Assembly: GCF_900102545.1 (NCBI RefSeq)
Contig: NZ_FNBN01000006.1
Coordinates: 1 to 64,000, forward strand
Reading direction: 5' to 3'
DNA: 64,000 nucleotides
Origin: Chitinophaga filiformis
GTDB lineage: Bacteria > Bacteroidota > Bacteroidia > Chitinophagales > Chitinophagaceae
Positions 18,593 to 27,130 of this stretch are shown piece by piece (the first letter of the stretch is position 1; each line of letters starts with the position of its first letter). Position numbers and translations under genes: made by a program. The notes below the pieces were generated by a model. That model had not been told where the DNA came from and did no database searches. It worked only from the letters and a program-made list of their open reading frames with translations.

Positions 18593-19216
18593 GTTAGTTA
18601 TTATTAAATGAGGAAGAGAACTTGATAGGGACCATTGCATTCATACTATCTATCCGGGATGCATATTCAACCAGCTTACAGATTGTGCTGCGGAGTCGTT
18701 GCAGTAATGTTGGCGGTTAACTACCTGAACACCTGGATGAGTGAAGCATGAACACAATTTCAAAGACAGCGCGTTGAGTATGCGCCAGTAAACGTTGTCT
18801 TCCATTTCAATCAGGTTAACTTTTATCCGTACCCTACAGGGGATCAACTGGGTTCCCTGCAATACTGCAATCCCAGTGCAGCATTGCATTATAGACTATT
18901 TGTGACTATTGAATATACGATATTTCCTGCAAAAAAAATTACACCGATTGTTAATAATCATAAGCCGTTCTGTTTTATTACATTATAGTAATGCTCTTTC
19001 TCATACCGCGTTTGCCGAAACAGCTGAGAGACATTCGTGGAAATTTGCAGTAGTATACAGCTGCCTTGCAGCAGCAACTTACATATCTTTACTGCAGTAT
19101 GTACTACACTCACTACAAGGCACACTCATGCACCATTTTTCTAATATCTGATATATGTAAACATTCTGCCTAAACCCGCCATAGATTGGCGATTTATCCC
19201 TAATTTTGCGGCACGT
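18593..19216. other. 624-bp stretch without a convincing gene
   Basis: It lies between the minus-strand unknown/AraC pair and the plus-strand receiver gene, so it should contain divergent promoters. Two open frames (18650-18889 minus, 18909-19151 plus) have cysteine-rich or low-complexity translations without domain features, and I treat them as chance. A TAATTTTG box at 19201-19208 could be the -7 element of the receiver gene. Confidence 0.5.
19201..19208 (+). promoter_or_regulatory. Possible -7 box of the receiver gene
   Basis: TAATTTTG matches the Bacteroidota -7 consensus TAnnTTTG but has no good TTTG partner 19 bp upstream. It lies only 8 bp before the ATG, so if used the transcript would be nearly leaderless. 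Confidence 0.3.
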
Positions 19217-19609
19217 ATGGCAAAAAAAGTAATTTTACTGGTAGACGATGACAGGGATGATCAGGAGCTTTTTGGAGAGGCGATGTCCATCGTGGATAGC
19301 GCCGCTACCTGTCACTTTGCTTCCGATGGAGAAGAAGGCTTACGGATGCTGGAAAGTGGCAGCCTCCAATGCGATCTTATCTTCCTGGATTTAAATATGC
19401 CCAAGATGAATGGCAAACAGTTTCTGACTGAAATAAAAAAGAGAAGCGCCTATCGCCATATTCCCATCATTATTTTCACCACTTCATTAAGAGAAAAAGA
19501 TGGCATTGAGACTGCCGAACTCGGCGCATCACATTTCCTGACCAAACCTTCCAGCTTTGGCGAACTGTGCAAACAGTTAGAAATTGTACTGGTTAAAGCT
19601 CTTGCCTAA
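19217..19609 (+). CDS. Single-domain response regulator (CheY-like)
   Basis: A 130-residue stand-alone receiver domain. It shows the acidic pocket (VDDD, residues 9-12), phospho-acceptor Asp58 in LIFLDLNMPKMNG, conserved Thr88/Thr89 and Lys110 in FLTKP. There is no output domain, so it must act by protein contact, often with a hybrid kinase or phytochrome-type sensor in this phylum. No histidine kinase is nearby. Its end overlaps the end of the convergent GH172 gene by 4 bp. Confidence 0.93.
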   Translation: MAKKVILLVDDDRDDQELFGEAMSIVDSAATCHFASDGEEGLRMLESGSLQCDLIFLDLNMPKMNGKQFLTEIKKRSAYRHIPIIIFTTSLREKDGIETAELGASHFLTKPSSFGELCKQLEIVLVKALA

Positions 19610-20757
19610 TAAACTTCCAGTTTATCCTTTACAGGCAGTTTCGGGAACGGCTGATGCGGTTCTGTCTGGTACCAGTATACAACAGAGGAGATATCTGAAT
19701 GCTGTTGCAGATACCTTCCTCCTTCCCGCCAGCCCAGATCCTGAATAGTAACCCGCAGTTCCTTTTCAAAACGGATAGGGTCCATAATATGCCAGCGGTA
19801 CATACCAAAACGCTGCCGTACCCGGTATGTTCCATCAGGACGTATTACCTGATGTAATCCTGCATAAGGTGTACAGAACTCTGTATACTTGCCTCCTCTA
19901 TCGAAGTTATAGGAACCACAGAAATAATCTTCAGTGCCTGTTCCACAGATAGTAGGGAACTTCGTATCTCCGTCCATAAAGAATTTGATCTCCCCTTCTC
20001 CCCACCAGCCGGAATTATTCACTCCTAAGGCCATAAAGGTGCCCACGTATTGCCCCTTTCCTTTGATGTTATCTACCAGCACATAATCTGATGTGGTATC
20101 AGGATTAGTACGGCGGAACTGTGCATGGAAATAGGCGGCGTCATCAGGCACATCTGTCAGTGTATAATCCACCTGGTAATACAGCGTCATTTGTTCCGTA
20201 TTGATGTTCTCCATCGTGATACGGCATTTCTTCCGGAAAGGCATCATCCAATAGCTGTTAAAGGCGCTGCCGGGATTAACGGTGATAGCCATGGAATTCA
20301 GCGGTACATATTCATTCCAGGCCATACCGAAAAAGTCGCCCACAGGACATTCCACAGAGGGTTCCTTCTCATCATCCCAGTATATACGCAGAATGGAATA
20401 ACGCCATACACCTGTCGGCGTCATCCAGATATGCTGGATAGCTCCCGGACCGCTTATTTCACCGAGTGTGAATGTCTGTCCGGGTTTAATAATAACAAAG
20501 GGATTCACCTTCCATCCCTGCCCCAGTTCACGTGCCGCATGAGAGGCATTGGCAGTATTGACAGGAGCGTCTTTCTGGGGAGTAGCCATCCCTCCTTTCC
20601 CTTTCTCGCCTGTGAGATTTTCCGGGCTGATAGAACGGGTCTTCGCATTGGATAAACGGTACAGGTTGCCAAGATTCATATCCAGGCCATTGAATTGTTG
20701 CGCAAATACTGGCACAGTAAAACAGAACAGGAGTACTAGTAACGGGAATTTTTTCAT
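19606..20757 (-). CDS. GH172 (DUF2961) family glycoside hydrolase
   Basis: A secreted protein of 383 residues (signal peptide 1-19). It has the DUF2961 fold now grouped as GH172, whose characterised members act on alpha-fructofuranosyl or alpha-arabinofuranosyl linkages. Candidate catalytic glutamates are Glu254/Glu256 in WWGEGEIKFF and Glu276 in CGTGTEDYFCGSYNF, spaced as in the family. It is a single gene, preceded by the macro-domain gene on the same strand but separated from it by a strong terminator. Substrate cannot be decided from sequence. Confidence 0.85.
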   Translation of the reverse strand: MKKFPLLVLLFCFTVPVFAQQFNGLDMNLGNLYRLSNAKTRSISPENLTGEKGKGGMATPQKDAPVNTANASHAARELGQGWKVNPFVIIKPGQTFTLGEISGPGAIQHIWMTPTGVWRYSILRIYWDDEKEPSVECPVGDFFGMAWNEYVPLNSMAITVNPGSAFNSYWMMPFRKKCRITMENINTEQMTLYYQVDYTLTDVPDDAAYFHAQFRRTNPDTTSDYVLVDNIKGKGQYVGTFMALGVNNSGWWGEGEIKFFMDGDTKFPTICGTGTEDYFCGSYNFDRGGKYTEFCTPYAGLHQVIRPDGTYRVRQRFGMYRWHIMDPIRFEKELRVTIQDLGWREGGRYLQQHSDISSVVYWYQTEPHQPFPKLPVKDKLEVY

Positions 20758-20795
20758 GGAATTTACTTTACGGTAAAAAGTACTAAATGAATCTT

Positions 20796-20834
20796 AAAAA
20801 AGAAAAGCGTGATTGCACACAGCTGCAACCACGC
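20796..20834 (-). terminator. Intrinsic terminator of the macro-domain gene
   Basis: On the minus strand GCGTGGTTGCA, a short loop and TGCAATCACGC form a stem followed by TTTTCTTTTTT. It lies 35 bp beyond the macro-domain stop codon. Confidence 0.88.
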
Positions 20835-20868
20835 CCGTATCATTAATTCACGCCATTACCGCGGAAAC

Positions 20869-21396
20869 CTATATGGTTCCCTGTTGGGTAAGCAGTTGAG
20901 AATAGATGTCGTAATTATCTTTTTCGAAGCAGACGAATATCACGTTACTTATCTTGTTGTCTGTTCTCAGGAAATCCGTCACGGCAGCTACCGCTATTTC
21001 CGCAGCAATCTGTTTAGGGAAACGGTATACACCAGTGCTGATATTAGGGAAGGCAATCGTCTGCACGTCATATCTGACTGCCAGCCGCAGGCTATTCTGA
21101 TAGGCATCCCGCAGTAATGCTTTCTCTTCATCATTTCCTTTGTTCCATACAGGCCCGACTGTATGGATAACATACTTCGCAGGTAGTCGGCCGGCTGTCG
21201 TGATCACTGCTTCTCCTACTGCACATCTGCCCTGCCTATCGCGGATCTTACGACATTCCTCCAGGATGGCTGGTCCTCCGGCCCTATGGATAGCGCCGTC
21301 CACGCCACCTCCGCCTAATAAAGACGAATTAGCTGCATTGACGATAGCGTCTACTTCCATTTTGGTGATGTCGCCTTGTAACAGCGTTATCTTCAT
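20869..21396 (-). CDS. Macro-domain ADP-ribose/O-acetyl-ADP-ribose hydrolase
   Basis: A cytoplasmic 175-residue protein consisting of one MacroD/YmdB-type macro domain. Key features are Asp9 in LLQGDIT, AIVNAANSSLLGGGGVDGAI (17-36) with the conserved asparagines and glycine loop, and PNISTGVYRFP near 117-127. Known relatives remove mono-ADP-ribose from proteins or nucleic acids, or deacetylate O-acetyl-ADP-ribose. It is a single gene with its own terminator. Two more ADP-ribose-related genes occur in this window (48331-48887 and 56665-57534), but far away. Confidence 0.95.
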   Translation of the reverse strand: MKITLLQGDITKMEVDAIVNAANSSLLGGGGVDGAIHRAGGPAILEECRKIRDRQGRCAVGEAVITTAGRLPAKYVIHTVGPVWNKGNDEEKALLRDAYQNSLRLAVRYDVQTIAFPNISTGVYRFPKQIAAEIAVAAVTDFLRTDNKISNVIFVCFEKDNYDIYSQLLTQQGTI

Positions 21397-21424
21397 AATT
21401 TTTATTATTCGTCATGTCTGTATG

Positions 21425-21432
21425 CAAATATA
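21425..21432 (-). promoter_or_regulatory. Possible -7 box of the macro-domain gene
   Basis: On the minus strand TATATTTG fits TAnnTTTG and lies 28 bp before the start codon. A matching -33 TTTG at 19-bp spacing is absent, so this is a partial match only. Confidence 0.35.
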
Positions 21433-21593
21433 ATCTTATACAAATCTGTTGCCGATTTCCTGTCTATTTTTATAAATTCAGCATCCCTTTTGTAAGTTCC
21501 TCTTCTTTTCGGTCTATCTTGTATTTAATCAGGTACAATCCTCGTTCTGACGTACCTGATTTGAAAGAGATCTTATACCGATAGAAGGGACAA

Positions 21594-21627
21594 TACAAAA
21601 ATACAAAGAGGCCGGTAATTACCGGCC
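21594..21627 (-). terminator. Terminator of the ten-gene operon
   Basis: On the minus strand GGCCGGTAATTACCGGCC is a perfect palindrome followed by TCTTTGTATTTTTG. It lies 43 bp beyond the stop of the last gene of the ten-gene operon. Confidence 0.88.
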
Positions 21628-21669
21628 CCCGGATCTAAACCTCCTGGTTCTGAGGGAACAGGAAAAATA

Positions 21670-23052
21670 TTATGGACGTTTTAAAAGCCGCCACTCGGCC
21701 AGCTGGAATAATGAGCTGTTTTTCACGGCAGATACGTTCAGGCGATAGAATTTAAACGCTACCTGGTTGTTGAAGGTATACTTCACCGTCAGGAACCTGG
21801 AGCCAAAAGACTGATCCGTCTGCGTATCTAACACCGTCCAGTCTGTACCATTATCCGACCCTTCCAGTGTCCAGTTTTTAGGATCACGTTCTGGGGCGTC
21901 ATTGGCAGACGTCATGGTATAGGCGCCAGTGGTTTGCGGAGTAGCAAACTCCAGTTGCGCCCAAACCGTGGAGAAATTAAACAACAGGAACTTCGAGTTA
22001 ATATTGTTGTCGATCAACTTACCTGATGTCTCATTCGCATTACTGGTATTTTCGTATTGTGTCTTATAACCAATATTGGTATTGGTTATATCTGTTTCTA
22101 TCAGTCTGAAAGGATCCAATGTCATTACAATAGTACTGTGTTCCGCATCCAGCAGGTGCTTAGTGGGGTTACTAAGACTTAATGCCAGCACTGGTTTATT
22201 CTGCGCATTTCTTTTCAATGCTTCTGTTTTCACTACCAGATTAAATCTTGCCGTATTTGTGTTCGCAGGGAATGTCAGTGTAGATGGGATGCTATAATCA
22301 TCGCCCTCTTTCAGTAATGCGGAGCCACTCAATGTACCATCATCTATCAATGCCTGCGCAGTATCAGGACTTGCGCTGACATTCACGGTAAAGGCGCCTC
22401 CTGCTACACCTCCCAGCGTTACAGTAACCGGCAGCATCACTTCGTTGGTACCCAGCACGTGATTAGTCCCCGAAGGCTGCTGTAGTACACTGCCTGCCCC
22501 CGCAAAGGAGATATAATGAATATCCTCCTGCCGGATAATTTCAGTTGTATTGATCAGCAAAATGGCTGTTTTACCTGCGGCATCCAGGGTGTTACTTTTA
22601 CCTACATCGGACAGTCCCACTGCCAGCGCCAGCGTTTTACCATAATACCGTTCAACAGCCTGCATACTGACTTGCAAAGGCAGGGTGAATGTATCTATCC
22701 CAAAGCGGATCTCTGCCGTTCTGGGCAACTGATAATAAACATCTTCCAGCAATACTGCATCTCCCAGCTGTTGCTGTTCTATCAGGTGTGTGATGGTATC
22801 GTTGTTCACATGCACGTCCATCGTGAAGATCTTGGGAGCAGTGGCAGAGAGTACAACCTTAACCGGTATATTGAGGTAATCTGTTGTTTTAGTGTAATTG
22901 TCGCCCGAAGGCACAGCTATCCGCCCATTGGTGCTTTGAATGGATACATTCACAGGATTCAGCTGCTCATCCTGGAACTTGTCATCCTTTTTACAGGACA
23001 GCATTCCGGACAACAGGAGCAGTAACAACACAGGGAGCATATTGCGACTCAT
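21670..23052 (-). CDS. Lipoprotein with DUF1735 repeats and discoidin domain
   Basis: A surface lipoprotein of 460 residues, last gene of the ten-gene operon. I start it at MSRNMLPVLLLLLLSGMLSC (lipobox Cys20). The open frame extends further, but that extension overlaps the previous gene and lacks a signal. Two DUF1735 (BT_3987-like) beta domains occupy about 35-300, each with a pattern like VSATAPKIFTMDV and GGAFTVNVSASPDT. The last 140 residues form an F5/8 type C (discoidin, CBM32-like) module, with NWTLEGSDNGTDWTVLDT and FYRLNV. A carbohydrate-binding role at the cell surface is inferred. Gene order suggests it is the surface glycan-binding component of the locus. Confidence 0.8.
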   Translation of the reverse strand: MSRNMLPVLLLLLLSGMLSCKKDDKFQDEQLNPVNVSIQSTNGRIAVPSGDNYTKTTDYLNIPVKVVLSATAPKIFTMDVHVNNDTITHLIEQQQLGDAVLLEDVYYQLPRTAEIRFGIDTFTLPLQVSMQAVERYYGKTLALAVGLSDVGKSNTLDAAGKTAILLINTTEIIRQEDIHYISFAGAGSVLQQPSGTNHVLGTNEVMLPVTVTLGGVAGGAFTVNVSASPDTAQALIDDGTLSGSALLKEGDDYSIPSTLTFPANTNTARFNLVVKTEALKRNAQNKPVLALSLSNPTKHLLDAEHSTIVMTLDPFRLIETDITNTNIGYKTQYENTSNANETSGKLIDNNINSKFLLFNFSTVWAQLEFATPQTTGAYTMTSANDAPERDPKNWTLEGSDNGTDWTVLDTQTDQSFGSRFLTVKYTFNNQVAFKFYRLNVSAVKNSSLFQLAEWRLLKRP

Positions 23053-23081
23053 ATCAGCGTATTTGCAGTTAAAAAATATAT

Positions 23082-24830
23082 TCAGATAGATACATACGAG
23101 GTTACCCATACCCTGCCATCCATCTGCCATTTGGTATCTACCGCTATCTGCAGCCAGTTCATGATCTGCCGGGCCACGTCCACAGGCTGTGGCACAAGTT
23201 GCGACAGGTTGGAAGCGGAGCTGGGGCACATCAGGTCACTGAAATCATCCCACTGGTAGTTATTGTGTAGCTGGAAATCATGTTTGTATTCCGTCTGATC
23301 CTTGAATACGCCACCAAAACCATCTCTGCATGGCCAGTATCCTATCAGGTAGTCGTGGTAAGGATGAGAAGTAGGTAACTCTTCCGCACAGACATATTCC
23401 TTGATCACATTGTCAGGCAATGCGGCCCGCCAGAAACGGATCTCCGTAACATAGGCATTCAGCCAGCGGTTATCATCGGTTACATTCCCCGGCACATATC
23501 CCAGTGTCAGCGGGTCGTCGGTATCAAAGTTGCCATAAGAAGTGATCTCCGCCTCCGTGTTAAAGTTGCCGTCGGTGAACAGGCGGATGAAACGTTTATT
23601 ATCCCTGTTCAGGAACACCGCAGTCAGGTCATGCCATTTACCATCACTGATATTGGCGCCGGTCGCCATATTAAAGCCGGCGCCATTCTGTCCGTAGTGC
23701 ACGCCCCAGCCGTTTGTTTCCAAAGACATGGCCCAACCGGTATTCTTCCACCAGTCGAGGGAGAGATTATTACCAATGATATTAGGATAGGTATAGGAAT
23801 AGTCACCATAAATGGTCTTGTTCTTTTTGATCTTCAGTGCGATGGTCACTTCATTGGTCTTACCAAGGGCCAGGTCTTCCTTTCCTTCGTCAATGGTAGC
23901 ATATACAGCATCATTGGCTGTTTTTCCATAAAGACGCACTGCCTTGCCTGTATAACGGGCTCCCGTATAAGGCCTGTCTATGAAGTTTGGCGTATAACGG
24001 GGAGAATAGAAAATAGTGAAGGTGTTCACCTTCGGATTACTGAGGATGGTGCCATCGTCTTCATCAGGTGAAATACTGAAGGGACCTCCTCTACCGGATG
24101 TTACCACCACCAGCCAGTTTTCATGCTGATAGTTCTTACGTTGCCGCAGGGCATTCATAATATTACCGATATATTCATCCACACGCAGGATGGCCGCCTT
24201 GTATTCCGGTATGCTGACATCATAACCATAAGCCTTACCGGCAGTGGCTACCTGACTGAATTGCCCGAATATCAATCCGGCGGTATCGATCTTCAGTTCA
24301 TCAAGGATAGCCTGCTCTGTTGCATCGTCGTCATTGCTAAAGGTCCGGTTCACATCTGCATCAGTGATCAGCATCTTACCCAGTGAATCTGTAGCGCTAT
24401 ACGCCGCTATTCTGAATGCAGGCATACGCGCTTTAATGTATTTGAAGAAGACAGGATATTGCCCAAGCCTGTTATCGCTGAAATCACTTTTCACCACACC
24501 ATGCTTTTCCTTACGCACACCTGTCAGCAGATCTGCCCATGCGGTAGCATCCAGGCTAAGCGTATCGCTGATGCTGTTCCAGGAATAGATGGCATTATCC
24601 CCCAGTTCAAGCAGGTGTGACGCCTGTGCACTTCTTACAGATTCTCCACGGGCGCCATCTACCATGAGAAACAGTATTTTAGGCTGCTTACCGGTTACAC
24701 CTGTCGTATCTTCATATTCCCTGTCATCGAGCAGCCTGTCATAGCCTTTGTTACAGGCTGAAAGCAGTACAACCGTAATGATCACTGCCAGCCGGTTGAA
24801 ATTCTTCATATATGCGGATAATTTTATCAT
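23082..24830 (-). CDS. Phosphodiesterase/alkaline phosphatase-like lipoprotein with LamG domain
   Basis: A 582-residue lipoprotein (lipobox LLSAC, Cys26; Met8 is an equally good start). Residues about 48-320 look like the type I phosphodiesterase/nucleotide pyrophosphatase branch of the alkaline phosphatase superfamily: metal ligand Asp58 in FLMVDGARG, and a nucleophile-like Thr96 with TG...HG spacing in DATAWADLLTGVRKEKHGV. The C-terminal half (about 330-560) is a concanavalin/LamG-like jelly roll of DUF4983 type (KWHDLTAVFLNRDNKRFIRLFTDG). It overlaps the DUF5008 gene by 4 bp. It is the only recognisable enzyme in the ten-gene operon. Removal of phosphate-type substituents from a captured polymer is an inference. 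Confidence 0.78.
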   Translation of the reverse strand: MIKLSAYMKNFNRLAVIITVVLLSACNKGYDRLLDDREYEDTTGVTGKQPKILFLMVDGARGESVRSAQASHLLELGDNAIYSWNSISDTLSLDATAWADLLTGVRKEKHGVVKSDFSDNRLGQYPVFFKYIKARMPAFRIAAYSATDSLGKMLITDADVNRTFSNDDDATEQAILDELKIDTAGLIFGQFSQVATAGKAYGYDVSIPEYKAAILRVDEYIGNIMNALRQRKNYQHENWLVVVTSGRGGPFSISPDEDDGTILSNPKVNTFTIFYSPRYTPNFIDRPYTGARYTGKAVRLYGKTANDAVYATIDEGKEDLALGKTNEVTIALKIKKNKTIYGDYSYTYPNIIGNNLSLDWWKNTGWAMSLETNGWGVHYGQNGAGFNMATGANISDGKWHDLTAVFLNRDNKRFIRLFTDGNFNTEAEITSYGNFDTDDPLTLGYVPGNVTDDNRWLNAYVTEIRFWRAALPDNVIKEYVCAEELPTSHPYHDYLIGYWPCRDGFGGVFKDQTEYKHDFQLHNNYQWDDFSDLMCPSSASNLSQLVPQPVDVARQIMNWLQIAVDTKWQMDGRVWVTSYVSI

Positions 24831-26410
24831 TTGAATAACAGGCGAACTACGTTATTGATCTCTTTATTATTGAAACGGCTAAACCTTCCCATAATGAGGG
24901 CCTGTGTTTGTCCGGAGGTATTGATGGTTTCAAACACCCTGAGCAGAAAGCCTGAAAAATCAGCGGTATTATTATATCCCTGCGCCAGTTTGCCTGTCTT
25001 GTCCAGCACCATAAACCCACTGCGGTGTACGTTTTCATAGCGGGCGAAATTACCGTTGACTATTACCAGTCCATTGCTTAACTGCTGTGCACACCAGTAA
25101 GCCTCATTGGAAGCTCTTTGTGCTGCGTTGAATTGTTCATCAGGTGTACCGTCTGGCCGCAACATCACCAGCCCGCTGTGTGCAGTACCATCGAACTTAT
25201 CAAAGTTCCCCGCCAGCATGAACCTTTGTGTAGTTTCATTATAGCGGATGGTAACAATATCATTATCAGCGCCGCTGCCACCAAAGCCGGGATCCAGGCT
25301 ACCGTCCAGGTTCAGACGTGCGATATAAGGTGCAGGTTGCCCGTTATAGCGCGTAAAGCGGCCTACAATGATGATCTTCCCGTCGGCCTGCTGGTAGGCA
25401 TCATTGATAGGACCATTAGGACCATCAAAGCTCCTGTGGCGCGCCAGATCGTAGTTGAAGGAAGAATCCAGCGTACCGTCCGGATAAAAACGTATCAACT
25501 GGCGAACAAGGGTACTATCAGTCACGAGTGAATCCCTTTCCTGCAGATAATCTGATTTACCATATACAAAGCGCAGGTAATAATTGAAACTACCAATAGC
25601 GGTAATACGGTTATTATACACAAAGACCTTGGAGATCCTTCCATCCGTACCTCCATTAAAAGAAGGTACTGTATCTTTTTTTGTAAAAGTATTCACACTC
25701 ATGGAGTCAAGAGAACCGTTACTATTCAGCACGGTGATATTGCGGATCTCGGCCTGATGGATATCGTAGGAAGCAAAGCTGCCACCTACCACCAGCTTGC
25801 CACTGGGTAATGCCGCTATACTGTTCAGTGAACCATCTGCCCCTCTTCCCGACTGAAGGCTACGATCCATTTCTCCATCGCGGGAAGTGAGTACTATCCT
25901 GCTGATGGGTCTTACAATACCTTTACGTTCATAGTCCAGGAAGTCGCCTATCAGTAAGAGCCTTCCGTCAGCGAAGCGATATACGTCACTCACCCAGCTG
26001 TCGGCGCCTACGACTACCTTATAGTTATTGTCGATATCCAGGTTACCCTTCACTTTAAACAGAGGGCCGAAGAAGATCTGATCACCGATTGTTACAGAGG
26101 TCACACCTGTACTGGCAGTAACAGGCACTTTCACCTGTATGCCGGTAGAATCCACCTTCACAATCTCTGCGACTTCTCCATTAAAGTTGAATAGCAGGGA
26201 ATCTTTGTGTTTCATCAGTCCCTTGCCTTTAAAGGTGATCACTGTACCCGGTGCAGCTTCTGACGGATTCGGTATTTCCGTACTTAACGTTACACCCAGT
26301 GGCTCTTTCCCTCCGGCATAAGGATCATCATACGTTTTATCTTTTTTACAGGCTGTTATGAAAAGCATCATTAACAGCGCTGCCATTGAAATTATTCTCA
26401 TGTGATGCAT
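24827..26410 (-). CDS. DUF5008-like lipoprotein with IPT/TIG and delta-60 beta-propeller
   Basis: A surface lipoprotein of 527 residues (Cys21 after LFITA; the Met at residue 4 is an alternative start). An IPT/TIG-like immunoglobulin domain lies at about 36-115 (PSEAAPGTVITFKGKGL). The rest is built from about six delta-60 (DUF5122) repeats, seen as NSNGSLDS, YPDGTLDSSFN, NLDGSLDPGF, RPDGTPDEQFN and LPSGKLVVGGSF, which should make a beta-propeller. No catalytic motif is visible. Overlaps with both neighbours or tight spacing (8 bp to fasciclin) place it firmly in the operon. Binding or scaffold function is inferred. Confidence 0.78.
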   Translation of the reverse strand: MHHMRIISMAALLMMLFITACKKDKTYDDPYAGGKEPLGVTLSTEIPNPSEAAPGTVITFKGKGLMKHKDSLLFNFNGEVAEIVKVDSTGIQVKVPVTASTGVTSVTIGDQIFFGPLFKVKGNLDIDNNYKVVVGADSWVSDVYRFADGRLLLIGDFLDYERKGIVRPISRIVLTSRDGEMDRSLQSGRGADGSLNSIAALPSGKLVVGGSFASYDIHQAEIRNITVLNSNGSLDSMSVNTFTKKDTVPSFNGGTDGRISKVFVYNNRITAIGSFNYYLRFVYGKSDYLQERDSLVTDSTLVRQLIRFYPDGTLDSSFNYDLARHRSFDGPNGPINDAYQQADGKIIIVGRFTRYNGQPAPYIARLNLDGSLDPGFGGSGADNDIVTIRYNETTQRFMLAGNFDKFDGTAHSGLVMLRPDGTPDEQFNAAQRASNEAYWCAQQLSNGLVIVNGNFARYENVHRSGFMVLDKTGKLAQGYNNTADFSGFLLRVFETINTSGQTQALIMGRFSRFNNKEINNVVRLLFK

Positions 26411-26418
26411 GCTTTTTA

Positions 26419-27120
26419 TTAACCTCCGTTTTCCATTACGTCAATCATATCTGCAATGAAGAGATCTGCCTGGAATCCGAAATAGTAATGATCATCCGTC
26501 AGTGTATGAACTACCCCGTTGTAAGTAGTGATATTACAGGAGGCTATATAGTCAATGATCCAGTTCTCTCTGGGTCTCGCAGGATCGGGGATACAAGCGA
26601 TGGAGAGCTGCCGGTATCCCACGTATTTCACACCGTTATCATCGTGATATACAACACCGATATTCATAGGCGTACCATTCCAAGACAGGTAACCCTGCCC
26701 CGGATAAGTGTTCAGCAGATTATAATCTATCTGCGGATAGTCCTTTAGCTCATTACGGCCATGGAACATATACCGCTGCAGGTATTTGAACCAGATCTCC
26801 TGTGGCACATCTGACAGCACCTTCACAGTATCATATCCCAAACGATACAGCTCATAGTTAAGACTATGCACCAATCGCAGCACACTTCTGTCGGTCGGAG
26901 CAAAGAAGGTAAGCGTATCACGGCTAAACACCTCTTCCATGCCAGCCAGTCTCACTATAGTTGCTACGCTATCGAAATAGAAAGGCACCGCGTCCAGGTA
27001 GCCCAGCGTAGTTCCTTTAAAAGCAGGATCGTGGGTACCGGAGTCCTGGTAGTATTTATCTTTATTACAGGCGCACAAACCCAGTAACAGGGCAGCCATA
27101 AAGCACAGTATTGTCCGCAT
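26419..27120 (-). CDS. Fasciclin-domain lipoprotein
   Basis: A 233-residue lipoprotein (Cys18 after LGLCA). One FAS1 domain spans about 38-215: a conserved TLTFFAPTDRSVLRL block and a late block around NITTYNGVVHTLTDDHYYF, matching the H1 and H2 regions of fasciclins. These domains mediate adhesion or polymer contacts. It starts 10 bp after the second SusD, suggesting a fixed functional partnership with that transporter pair. Confidence 0.85.
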   Translation of the reverse strand: MRTILCFMAALLLGLCACNKDKYYQDSGTHDPAFKGTTLGYLDAVPFYFDSVATIVRLAGMEEVFSRDTLTFFAPTDRSVLRLVHSLNYELYRLGYDTVKVLSDVPQEIWFKYLQRYMFHGRNELKDYPQIDYNLLNTYPGQGYLSWNGTPMNIGVVYHDDNGVKYVGYRQLSIACIPDPARPRENWIIDYIASCNITTYNGVVHTLTDDHYYFGFQADLFIADMIDVMENGG

Positions 27121-27130
27121 AAGTATTGTT

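Noticed and set aside
18650..18889. 79-codon minus-strand open frame
   Set aside because: It has no domain, no signal peptide and cysteine-rich random-looking text, and it lies where promoters are expected.
23053..23229. N-terminal extension of the DUF1735-discoidin protein
   Set aside because: The extra codons overlap the previous gene in another frame and hide a good lipoprotein signal that starts at 23052.
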